This document shows positions 8,447 through 16,314 of a stretch of 64,000 nt of DNA, piece after piece. The stretch is from Streptomyces sp. SID12488 (GTDB lineage: Bacteria; Actinomycetota; Actinomycetes; Streptomycetales; Streptomycetaceae). The notes under the pieces were generated by a model. It had not been told where the DNA came from. It saw only the letters and a program-made list of their open reading frames with translations, and searched no databases. Location: assembly GCF_010548275.1 (NCBI RefSeq), contig NZ_JAAGLT010000007.1:186001-250000 (forward strand), read 5' to 3'. Made by a program: the position numbers and the translations under genes. How positions within the stretch are numbered: the stretch's first letter is position 1; the number at the start of each line of letters is the position of its first letter.

Positions 8447-9301
8447 TCAGGAACCCGTGATGTCGTTTCCGGGGAGCTCCGCGACGACCAGGAGGTAGCC
8501 GAGCTCCCACACCTCGATGAGATTCGAGAGGTCGAGATCGTCGACCAGTTCGGCGCCGAGCGTGTTGTCGATGTGCTTCTTGTCCTGTTCGAGCCGCTCG
8601 GCGATGCCTTCGAGGGTCCGTTTCATCACCTGCTCACTGATGTCGGACACCTCGACCAGGCGCAGGCCGGCCTCCCGGACCAGGCCCGGATAGTCGTCGA
8701 TCCTCACGATCGGGCCCATGACCCAGTTCTCGTAGAACCTCTCGACAGCCCCCCTTTTGTGTTCGGGAACGGGCGCGCGCTCGAAGAAGTCGGTCAGTAC
8801 GACCCGGCCGCCGGGCCGGATCACCCGCGCCATTTCCCGTAATACCTGGACACGGTCGGGCATGTGAATAATTGACTCCAGCGCCCATACCGCGTCGAAC
8901 GAATCCGCCTCGAAAGGAAGGTCGGCGGCATCCGCGTACTGGAAGGAGGCCCGGTCGGCCAACCCTGCTGCAGTCGCGCGAATACCGGCACGCTTTACCT
9001 GTTCATGGCTGACGGTGACGCCGACGACGCTACCGTTGATGGCATTCGCCAGACGGATGGCCGGCGTTCCCATTCCGCAGCCGACGTCGAGAACTCGTGC
9101 GCCCGACTTGGTCCTCAGCTTCTCGATCATCAGTTCCGTGAAACGTTCTTCCGCGCGTTCCAGAGGCCAGGTGTCCTCGGGGTTGTCCCAATAACCGAAA
9201 TGCAGGTTGTGATCGCCGCCAAAATTGTCCGACTCGAAGCCGGCCATTTGGTCGTAGAGAGTTCCCACCTGATCGACGGCAGTGGGTTCCGTCCGAGACA
9301 T
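8447..9301 (-). CDS. SAM-dependent methyltransferase (RebM/UbiE-like class I)
   Basis: A 284-residue class I methyltransferase. Motif I is VLDVGCGMGTPAIRLA and the post-motif segment is YADAADLPFEADSFD, typical of small-molecule C- or O-methyltransferases of the UbiE/sugar-methyltransferase branch. The ATG at 9301 has GGAG 7 nt upstream; the frame extends to 9358 without a better start. One Leu codon is TTA (plus-strand taa at 8840-8842), making translation depend on the rare bldA tRNA known in Streptomyces. Substrate position unknown. Confidence 0.87.
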   Translation of the reverse strand: MSRTEPTAVDQVGTLYDQMAGFESDNFGGDHNLHFGYWDNPEDTWPLERAEERFTELMIEKLRTKSGARVLDVGCGMGTPAIRLANAINGSVVGVTVSHEQVKRAGIRATAAGLADRASFQYADAADLPFEADSFDAVWALESIIHMPDRVQVLREMARVIRPGGRVVLTDFFERAPVPEHKRGAVERFYENWVMGPIVRIDDYPGLVREAGLRLVEVSDISEQVMKRTLEGIAERLEQDKKHIDNTLGAELVDDLDLSNLIEVWELGYLLVVAELPGNDITGS

Positions 9302-10158
9302 GTGCTTCTCCATCCAGTCGACTGCCCTGAGAGGTGCGAGCGTTGGTTGGCGTGCCATGCATCTCCGGGAACGTTAGCAACTGCTTTGTGAACGGGGCAA
9401 CATTTATTTTGGACACTGAATTGTTTCGGTGTTTGTCTCGGTGGCGTACGGATGACAGGTATTCGCTTCGACGCATGAGGGTCGGTGCTCCCCGGGGTGG
9501 CCGGCCTGGTCGGCGCATCGGTGTACCCGCAGGTCCAGAGCGGTCGATGTGCCTGTTTGGGGAGCGGGTGGGAGTCGCGGTCCATGTTTTCGGCCAATTC
9601 TGGCCGAAAGTTAGTGCGGGGGTGTCATCAAAAGTCTCGTGGTGTTTCACTGGTTTCGCCGATGGGGGTACGTGGGGAAGGTCTTTTTGGCCGGTCCGCG
9701 GCCCACCAGCCTATTAGTTGTCCATTTGGCAATTGATTGGCAAAATTGTTTTTGTAGTTTCACCAACGGGGGTTCGTGGTGCTGCACGCAGAGATCTTCG
9801 CTGCTCTCCATCCATGCTGTGACGCGGGGCGAGGCACGGCCCGCCACCGCAAGCGCTGACAGGTCGGTCCCCGGACGCGGAAGACGTTCGGCCACCCATG
9901 TCCTGTTCTCCGGCGGCCCGCGTTCCCGCATTCGGCACCGGCGTCACTGTGCCATATTCCCGTACGAGATCATGCCCGGCGGTCGGAAGAAGCTGGACCT
10001 GAATTCACCCTGGTAATACCGGTGTGCTCAGGGCCGCCCTGCCACGGTCGGTCAGCCTGATTCCGGGGCTTCCTTCCGTGTCGTGATCTCCCTGTTCCGC
10101 GAACCCGCGCCAGAACACGGATTTTCCTGCCAAGAAGCACCGCTCAAGGAGGAATACT
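9302..10158. promoter_or_regulatory. 857-bp divergent control region between methyltransferase genes
   Basis: No convincing gene. G+C is lower than in the neighbours, with AT-rich parts at 9395-9430 and 9715-9765. Ordered elements seen: a perfect 9-bp inverted repeat with 4-nt spacer (9588-9609); two TTGGCAA heptamers 11 bp apart (9726-9732, 9737-9743); and a split repeat GTTTCAC...GGGGGTwCGTGG occurring twice (9644-9675 and 9757-9779). The rightmost gene has a strong AAGGAGGAAT ribosome site before GTG 10159. This looks like the main control point for both arms of the cluster, probably for the LAL regulator or an unseen regulator. Confidence 0.6.
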
Positions 10159-11193
10159 GTGCCTGCCACAACGCCGTCCCAGAGTCCCGACCTGATGCAG
10201 CTTTACCATATGGGGGGTCCCTGGATCGGGCAGACCTTCTATGTCGCCGCCGAACTCGGAATCGCCGATCAGCTCGGCCCGGAACCGATGCCGGTCTCGG
10301 AACTCGCCGCCGCGACCGAGGCGAACGAGGAGGTCCTCTACCGGTTCTGCCGCGTCCTCGCCTCCATGGGCGTGCTGCGGGCCCACCCCGAGCGCGCCTT
10401 CTCCCTCACGGAGGCGGGCGGCATGCTGCGCAGCGACGCTCCCGGCGGCTTCCGCTACGGCGTCATGCTCCAGAGCGGCGCCTGCTTCCGCGCCTGGACC
10501 GAGGTGATGCACACGGTGCGCACCGGCGAGCCCGCTTTCAACAAGGTGCACGGTGCCGCCTACTACGACTTCCTCGAAGCCAACCCGGCGGAGAACGAGC
10601 TCTTCAACCGTGCCATGGGAGTCACCTCCCTGGCCCCGGCCATCGCCGCCCTCAAGCGCTACGACTTCACCGGCATCAAGCGACTCGTCGATGTGGGCGG
10701 TGGCGTCGGCACCCTGATCGCCGCCGTCCTGGAGCTGAACCCGGGGATGACCGGTGTTGTCCAGGACCTCGCGGCCGTCACCGCCGAGGCCCCCGACCAC
10801 CTCGCGGAACATGGCGTGCAGGACCGTGTCGAGGTCGTCGACGGGAGCTTCTTCGACTCGGTCGTGCCCGGTGCGGACGCCTACGTGCTCTCCCGGGTGC
10901 TGCACAACTGGAACGACGAGGACTGCCTGAGGATCCTCCGGCGTGTGCACGAGGCGATGCCACCGCACGCCAAGCTCATCGTCATCGACAGCGTTGTCCC
11001 CGACGGCGGCGGACTGCACCCCAGCATGCTGGCCGACCTCTTCATGATGGTCATCCTCGGCGGCAAGGAGCGCACCGAGCGGGACTGGCGCCTGCTGCTC
11101 GACGAAGCGGGCTTCCGGATGACACGCGCGGTCCAGGCCGAGAACGCCGGCGACACCCTCGTACACGCCCTCGTCGAAGCCGTACGGCGCTGA
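10159..11193 (+). CDS. O-methyltransferase (family 2, TcmO/TcmN-type)
   Basis: A 344-residue paralogue of the 7365-8393 methyltransferase: same PWIGQTFYVAAELG start of the dimerisation domain, same [20 protein letters not shown] segment, motif I VDVGGGVGTL and catalytic-His region LHNWNDED. The GTG start follows AAGGAGGAAT at good spacing. It is the first gene rightward from the control region, followed 65 nt later by the FAD oxidase. Likely methylates a phenolic hydroxyl of the polyketide. Confidence 0.9.
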   Translation: MPATTPSQSPDLMQLYHMGGPWIGQTFYVAAELGIADQLGPEPMPVSELAAATEANEEVLYRFCRVLASMGVLRAHPERAFSLTEAGGMLRSDAPGGFRYGVMLQSGACFRAWTEVMHTVRTGEPAFNKVHGAAYYDFLEANPAENELFNRAMGVTSLAPAIAALKRYDFTGIKRLVDVGGGVGTLIAAVLELNPGMTGVVQDLAAVTAEAPDHLAEHGVQDRVEVVDGSFFDSVVPGADAYVLSRVLHNWNDEDCLRILRRVHEAMPPHAKLIVIDSVVPDGGGLHPSMLADLFMMVILGGKERTERDWRLLLDEAGFRMTRAVQAENAGDTLVHALVEAVRR

Positions 11194-11258
11194 CCGGGGC
11201 CGCGCCCCACCGACGTACCGGACCCGCCTTCCTTTAGAACCCAACAGAGAAGAGGCAC

Positions 11259-12788
11259 GTGCACATGGTTTCCCGAAGAGCGTTCATCCGTGCGGGAGCG
11301 ACGGCGACACTGGCCGCCGCGACCGCGACGACCGCGTTGCCGGCGGTCCTCGCCCATGCGGCGGCCGGGCCCAACTGGGCACTGCTGCAGCGGCACCTGA
11401 GCGGCACCCTCGTACTGCCCACCGACACGGCGTACACCACGGCGAAGCAGATCTCGTGGACCGAGTACGACACCGTGCAGCCGGCGGCCGTCGCCTACTG
11501 CCAGTCCGCCGCCGACGTGAGCACCTGTCTGAAGTTCGCCCGGGCCAACGGGATACCGGCGACACCGCGCAGTGGCGGCCACAGTTTCATGGGCTTCTCC
11601 CTGACGACCGGGCTCGTCATCGACGTGTCCCGGCTCAACAGCGTCACGGCCGACGGAAACACGGTCACCATGGGTGGCGGGGCGCTCCAGATCGACACCC
11701 TCAGCGGCCTGTCGGGTACGGGTCTGGCACTGCCCGGTGGTCTCTTCCCGACCGTGGGCGCGGGCGGCTTCATCCAGGGCGGCGGACTCGGCTGGCAGAC
11801 GCGGCACCTCGGCATGGCCTCCGACACCCTTCAGTCGGCCTGCGTCGTCCTGGCCGACGGCACCGTCGTCACCGCCTCGCCGACACAGAACGCCGACCTC
11901 TTCTGGGCCCTGCGCGGCGGCGGCGGAGGCAACTTCGGCGTCGTCACGTCGTACCGCATGGCCGCGACTCCGGTGCCCACCCTCTCGCGCTTCAGCCTCA
12001 CCTGGACCTGGGACCGGGCCGCCGACGTCCTGACGGCCTGGCAGCAGTGGGCCATCGCGTCCCCGCGCCTGCTCAGTTCGGGCCCCGTCCTCGCGCTCTT
12101 CGACGCGGCGCCCGGCAACACGCCCTATCTGGGCGTGTCCGGTGTCTGGATGGGTGACCCGGCCGACCTGCCGCCGCTCCTCGACGCCCTCGTCGGCGAG
12201 GTCGGACACGCCCCGTCGACACGCACCGTGAACGACGACACCTACACCGCCGGAATGCTGGCCTGGTACAACTGCGGCAACCTGACGGTGCCCCAGTGCC
12301 ACCTCCAGGGCACGACCGGCGACGGCCGGATCAGCCGATTCGGCTGGTCCTTCGACCGCAGCCGCCTCTTCGGCGCTGCCATCCCGGCCACGGGCGTCGA
12401 CGCGCTGCTGACCGCCTTCGACGCCGACCGGGTCGCCGGCCACTCCCGGTTCATCCGCACCATCGTGCTCGGCGGCCGGGCGAACGACCTCGCACGCACC
12501 GACACGGCCTACGTGCACCGCGACTCCGAGTTCGTCATGAGCATCGCCACCGGGCTGCCCACGGGCACGCCGAGCGCGGCCGACCAGACCATCGCGCGGA
12601 ACTGGGCGGGTCATGTCTTCGACACGGTCAACCCCCATTCCAACGGCGAGAGTTACGTCAACTACCTGGACCGTGTGCTTCCCGACTGGGCCGACGCCTA
12701 CTACAAGGAGAACCTGACACGGTTGAGGAGTGTGAAGAGACACTACGACCCGAGCAACTTTTTCCGGTTCACACAGAGCATCACCTGA
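11259..12788 (+). CDS. Secreted or Tat-exported FAD-linked oxidase (berberine-bridge-enzyme type)
   Basis: A 509-residue BBE-like oxidase. The N-terminus SRRAFIRAGA plus a hydrophobic alanine-rich stretch is a twin-arginine signal, so the enzyme is probably exported. The FAD domain contains RSGGHSFMGFS, whose His is the usual 8-alpha-histidyl attachment point. The second covalent Cys of bicovalent members is replaced: the motif reads GLFPTVGAGG. The C-terminal BBE segment (YVNYLDR...HYDPSNFFRF) is intact. Such enzymes carry out late two-electron oxidations or couplings of aromatic products. An ATG two codons in (11265) is an equally possible start. Confidence 0.88.
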   Translation: MHMVSRRAFIRAGATATLAAATATTALPAVLAHAAAGPNWALLQRHLSGTLVLPTDTAYTTAKQISWTEYDTVQPAAVAYCQSAADVSTCLKFARANGIPATPRSGGHSFMGFSLTTGLVIDVSRLNSVTADGNTVTMGGGALQIDTLSGLSGTGLALPGGLFPTVGAGGFIQGGGLGWQTRHLGMASDTLQSACVVLADGTVVTASPTQNADLFWALRGGGGGNFGVVTSYRMAATPVPTLSRFSLTWTWDRAADVLTAWQQWAIASPRLLSSGPVLALFDAAPGNTPYLGVSGVWMGDPADLPPLLDALVGEVGHAPSTRTVNDDTYTAGMLAWYNCGNLTVPQCHLQGTTGDGRISRFGWSFDRSRLFGAAIPATGVDALLTAFDADRVAGHSRFIRTIVLGGRANDLARTDTAYVHRDSEFVMSIATGLPTGTPSAADQTIARNWAGHVFDTVNPHSNGESYVNYLDRVLPDWADAYYKENLTRLRSVKRHYDPSNFFRFTQSIT

Positions 12789-12797
12789 CCTCCGCGG

Positions 12798-12823
12798 GTG
12801 ACCGGCCCCACCGGGCCGGTCAC
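12798..12823 (+). terminator. Hairpin terminator after the FAD oxidase
   Basis: A perfect 11-bp stem (GTGACCGGCCC / GGGCCGGTCAC) with a 4-nt loop begins 10 nt past the oxidase stop. No T-run follows, as is common in high-G+C actinobacteria. A GTG that could start the regulator lies within the stem, arguing against that start. Confidence 0.6.
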
Positions 12824-12866
12824 CGGCCGGGTCGAGGAGGAAGAGTACTTAGCGTCCGGGGGAGTC

Positions 12867-15662
12867 GTGCACCAAAACTTGGTAGAACGCTGGTCGGAGT
12901 TACTCGTTCTCAACCGCACCGTCGACACCCTGTGTCAGGGAATCGGCGATCTGCTGATGATCGAGGGAGGGTGTGGCATCGGCCGTACGGCCCTGCTGCT
13001 CGAACTCGAACAGATGGCCAGAGCACGCCAGTTGGTCATGTGCACCGCGCGCTGCAGCACCCTCGAGTCCGACTTCTCCTACGGGGTGATGCACCAGCTC
13101 CTCGAACCTCACCTCTCCACCCTGGCGGCCGGGCACACCGAGGCCGCGCCGGTCGCCGCGGAACTGCTCGCAGTGATGGACTCGGCCGTTGTCCCCGCCG
13201 ATGCCGCGAGCGACATCCACGTCCTGAACGGAATGCTCTGGGCCGTCCGCCGGCTCGCCGGGCAGGCTCCGGTCGTCCTGGCCGTCGACGACCTGAACTT
13301 CTGTGACGCGTCGTCCCTGCACGTCCTCGCCTACATGGCCCGGCGGCTGAAGGGCTGGCCGGTCGCGATCGTGGGCACCCGCCGGCTCGGTGAGCCGGTG
13401 ATCACGCCGACCATGCTCGCGGCGCTGCACGAGGCCGGCGAGTGGACCGTACTGCGCCCCGCCCCGCTGACCGCCGCGGGCACGGGAGAGCTCGTCGACG
13501 GTCTCCTCGGGCCGACGCCCACCTCGGTCGTCGAGGAGATGCACGGACTGACCGCGGGCAACCCGATGTTCCTGAACACGATGCTGAGGGCGTCCGGCGG
13601 CCCCCACCACGAGCCGGTGGGCGCCGGCCTGTCCGCGGGTGGCCTCGAACGGCTCGTGGGCACGACCGTGCGCAACCGGCTCGCGCACCTGCCCACCGGC
13701 GTGTCGTGTGTTGCCGAAACGATTGCCCTCCTGGAGGGCGAAGCGGACAGCGCCCTCATCGCCGAGGCCGCGGGCATACCGGATCGGGAAGGCGCGGGCG
13801 CGCTGGCCGTCCTGGGCGGCATGGGCCTGCTGACCGACCTTGCTCTGCCGACCTACGTCCACCCCGTGTTGGGCAACGCGCTGCGGAGGCTGCCGGAGGT
13901 CGTCGCCCCGGACCGGGTGCACCGCCGGGTGTCCGAGGCCCTGCACCGGCGGAACGCCCCGCCGGCCGACGTGGCCGGGCATCTGATGCGGACCGGACCG
14001 GTGGGCACGGGCTGGGCCCCCGAGGTGCTGCGGGCCGCGGCCACGGCGGCCGTGGGTGAGCGCAGGCCGGCCGAGGCCCTTGCGCTGCTGCGGCGCGCGC
14101 TCGAAGAACCGCTCGCTCAGGACGTGCGCGACGAGGTGCAGGCGGAACTGGACTGCGTCGAGCTGATCACGGATCCGCAGGGACTGCTGCCCAGGCTGCG
14201 GGCCCGCCTGGGCACGACACAGACAGCGCAGAGCCGGGTGAGTACCGTCCTCGCCTACGCCCAGGTGCTCCTGCGCACCCATCGGACCGAGGACGCCGCC
14301 GAGGCTTTGGAGGAGTGCCGCGCCGGCCTCACCGTGATGGCTCCCTCACGGTCGCGGGACGCGCTGCTCAGGCGGATCGACACCGCGGAGGCGATGGCCG
14401 CGCTGCTGGGCTCCTCCGGGGCGTCGCAGATCTCCGACCTGCTCGCGAAGCTCTGCGACGACGGCACCGGCGACACGCTGCACAAGGTGTCCCTGCAGGC
14501 CTTGGAGGCGACGGTCGAAGGGCGCACCTCCGCGCGGACGGTGGTCCGGGCCCTTGACCGGGAACTCGCGCAGGCTGGCCAGGAGGCCCCCCTGATGCCG
14601 TACACGGTCTTCACGCTCCTGTGGGCCGACGAACCGGAGCCGGTCGACCGGTGGTGCGACGCGGTACTGACCGGGCAGCCGGGGACGGGCAGCCTGCCCG
14701 CCACCGTGATCGCGCTGGCCCTGCGCGCCACCTCGCAGTTGGAGGCCGGGCGGCTGCAGGGAGCGGAACGAGACGCCCGCCAGGCCCTGGAACTGCTCGG
14801 CGAGCAGGAGGCCACGGATCCGCTCCAGTCCCTGGTGCTCGCCCCACTGCTGAACGTGCTCACCGAACTCGACCGCACGGACGAGGCCGTCGCCCTCCTG
14901 GCGGGCCGTGGTTACGCCGGGGCCCTCCCCGAGCTGTTGCCGCACACCATGGTGCTCGCCGCGCGCGGGCGGCTGAAGGGCGCCCGAGGCGACACCGAGG
15001 GCGCGTTGGCGGACCTCATGGAGGCCGGCCGCCGGACCGAGAACTGGGGAACATCCAACCCGGCCGTCTCGCGCTGGCGTTCCGAGGCCGCGTTCATGCG
15101 CAACCAGCTCGGAGATGTCGAGGGCGCCCTCCGTCTGGTGGAGGACGAGCTGCACGCGGCGCGCCTGTGGGGCACTCCGCGGGTGATCGGTGTCGCCCTG
15201 CGGGCCAAGGGCCTGATCCTCGGGGACGAGGAGGGGCTGGCCGCTCTGACCGAGGCCGTGGAGGTGTTGCGGTCGGGGACGGCCCGCCTGGAGACGGCGT
15301 ATGCCGAGGCCGGTCTCGGCATCGTGCAGCGGCGCCGCAACAACAGGCGCGCCGCCCGCGAGACGTTACGGCGGGCCCTGGCACTCGCCCAGCAGCTCGG
15401 TGCCGTACGGCTGGCGGCGCGGGTCCACGCCGAACTGCTCGCGGCCGGCGGTCTGCCTCGGCGCTGCGAGCACTTCGGCACCAAGGCACTCACCGCGAGC
15501 GAGTACCGGGTGGCACTGCTGGCCGCCGTGGGCCGGACGAACGGTTCGATCGCGCGGGAGCTGTTCGTGACCCGGCGGACCGTCGAGACCCATCTGACGC
15601 GTGCCTACCGCAAGCTCGGCATCCAGGGCCGTTCCGAACTCGGCCGGGTGCTGCAGGCGTGA
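12867..15662 (+). CDS. LuxR-family LAL-type transcriptional regulator
   Basis: About 931 residues: N-terminal AAA/STAND ATPase, long helical middle, C-terminal LuxR HTH (LTASEYRVALLAAVGRTNGS... TVETHLTRAYRKLGIQGRSE). Walker A reads GGCGIGRT, so the invariant Lys is Arg; Walker B is LAVDDLN. GTG 12867 is preferred over GTG 12798 because the latter sits in the preceding terminator hairpin and homology to LAL proteins begins at LVERWSEL; the ribosome site (GGGGGAG) is close and imperfect. Two in-frame TTA codons (12900-12902 and 15366-15368) imply bldA dependence. Likely the pathway activator. Confidence 0.85.
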   Translation: MHQNLVERWSELLVLNRTVDTLCQGIGDLLMIEGGCGIGRTALLLELEQMARARQLVMCTARCSTLESDFSYGVMHQLLEPHLSTLAAGHTEAAPVAAELLAVMDSAVVPADAASDIHVLNGMLWAVRRLAGQAPVVLAVDDLNFCDASSLHVLAYMARRLKGWPVAIVGTRRLGEPVITPTMLAALHEAGEWTVLRPAPLTAAGTGELVDGLLGPTPTSVVEEMHGLTAGNPMFLNTMLRASGGPHHEPVGAGLSAGGLERLVGTTVRNRLAHLPTGVSCVAETIALLEGEADSALIAEAAGIPDREGAGALAVLGGMGLLTDLALPTYVHPVLGNALRRLPEVVAPDRVHRRVSEALHRRNAPPADVAGHLMRTGPVGTGWAPEVLRAAATAAVGERRPAEALALLRRALEEPLAQDVRDEVQAELDCVELITDPQGLLPRLRARLGTTQTAQSRVSTVLAYAQVLLRTHRTEDAAEALEECRAGLTVMAPSRSRDALLRRIDTAEAMAALLGSSGASQISDLLAKLCDDGTGDTLHKVSLQALEATVEGRTSARTVVRALDRELAQAGQEAPLMPYTVFTLLWADEPEPVDRWCDAVLTGQPGTGSLPATVIALALRATSQLEAGRLQGAERDARQALELLGEQEATDPLQSLVLAPLLNVLTELDRTDEAVALLAGRGYAGALPELLPHTMVLAARGRLKGARGDTEGALADLMEAGRRTENWGTSNPAVSRWRSEAAFMRNQLGDVEGALRLVEDELHAARLWGTPRVIGVALRAKGLILGDEEGLAALTEAVEVLRSGTARLETAYAEAGLGIVQRRRNNRRAARETLRRALALAQQLGAVRLAARVHAELLAAGGLPRRCEHFGTKALTASEYRVALLAAVGRTNGSIARELFVTRRTVETHLTRAYRKLGIQGRSELGRVLQA

Positions 15663-15688
15663 GCGGGGGAGGACCGCGCGGTCGCCCC

Positions 15689-15720
15689 CTCCGCCCCGGG
15701 CCTTCAGTGCCGGGGCGGAG
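15689..15720. terminator. Bidirectional terminator between LAL regulator and MarR gene
   Basis: An 11-bp perfect stem (CTCCGCCCCGG / CCGGGGCGGAG) with a 10-nt loop lies between the converging genes. It overlaps the last codons of the MarR gene (stop at 15704-15706). Confidence 0.6.
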
Positions 15721-16216
15721 CGCAGGCGTTGTCGGCCTGTTGGCCATCCTCGATCCTTGCGACCGGCCCGGCGACGAGCTGTCGGAGCACGGATCGCAGC
15801 GCCTCTCGAGCCGGCGCGTCCAGGTCGTCCAGCAGGCGGTTCTCGATCGCCTCGATGTCCTCGCGGGTGGCGTCGACGGCTCGGCGGCCGTCCTCGGTCG
15901 CCTCGACGATGCGTGCCCTGCGGTCGGCGGGGTCGGGCCGGCGGCGGACCAGGCCGGCCGCTTCCAGCTCGTCGAGGACCAGGACGAGTTTGCTCTTGTC
16001 CACCGAGACGGCCTGGGCGAGCGCCAGCTGGCTCCTTATGGGCGCCTCGACGATGGCCATCAGGACGGTGTAGCCCCACAGCGTCATGCCGTGCTCGCGC
16101 ACGACCGAGACCTCCGCCGTGGCGAGCCCCTGCTTGAGCCGGGCGAACACCCAGTGGAGATCGCTGTGGAGCCGGCCGCCCGACGCCCGGTCGTCGGCGG
16201 GAGTAGTGAGGGACAT
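15704..16216 (-). CDS. MarR-family transcriptional regulator
   Basis: About 170 residues with the MarR winged helix: VVREHGMTLWGYTVLMAIVEAPIRSQ, then SVDKSKLVLVLDELEAAGLVRRRPDPADRRARIVEATEDG (recognition helix and wing). ATG 16216 is preferred; the frame extends to 16240 (another ATG), which would place the start closer to the operators. Divergent from the azoreductase, with two near-identical operator-like repeats between, so it probably represses that gene and itself in response to a phenolic or quinone ligand, as usual for this arrangement. Confidence 0.87.
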   Translation of the reverse strand: MSLTTPADDRASGGRLHSDLHWVFARLKQGLATAEVSVVREHGMTLWGYTVLMAIVEAPIRSQLALAQAVSVDKSKLVLVLDELEAAGLVRRRPDPADRRARIVEATEDGRRAVDATREDIEAIENRLLDDLDAPAREALRSVLRQLVAGPVARIEDGQQADNACAPPRH

Positions 16217-16247
16217 GTCAGCAGAATAGCAAAGGACCAAAATCGTC

Positions 16248-16301
16248 TTGACTTGAGATTATCTTGGCCTAGTCTGGTTTCGACTTCAGATCATCTTGCC
16301 T
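16248..16301 (+). promoter_or_regulatory. Azoreductase promoter with twin MarR-type operators
   Basis: A -35-like TTGACT (16248-16253) and -10-like TAGTCT (16270-16275) are separated by 16 bp. Two near-identical direct copies, GACTTGAGATTATCTTGGCCT (16250-16270, its last base dropped in the second) and GACTTCAGATCATCTTGCCT (16282-16301), start 32 bp apart, about three helical turns. Each copy contains a short palindrome AGATnATCT. The first copy fills the -35/-10 spacer, an ideal place for repression. Confidence 0.65.
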
Positions 16302-16314
16302 GGAAGGGAATGCT

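Noticed and set aside
9334..10016. Frames of 80-127 codons in the divergent control region
   Set aside because: Codon composition unlike neighbouring genes, no ribosome sites, no recognisable family, and overlap with ordered repeats typical of a control region.
12798..12866. GTG start giving a 954-residue LAL regulator
   Set aside because: The start lies within the terminator stem of the preceding gene and the extra residues match no LAL N-terminus.
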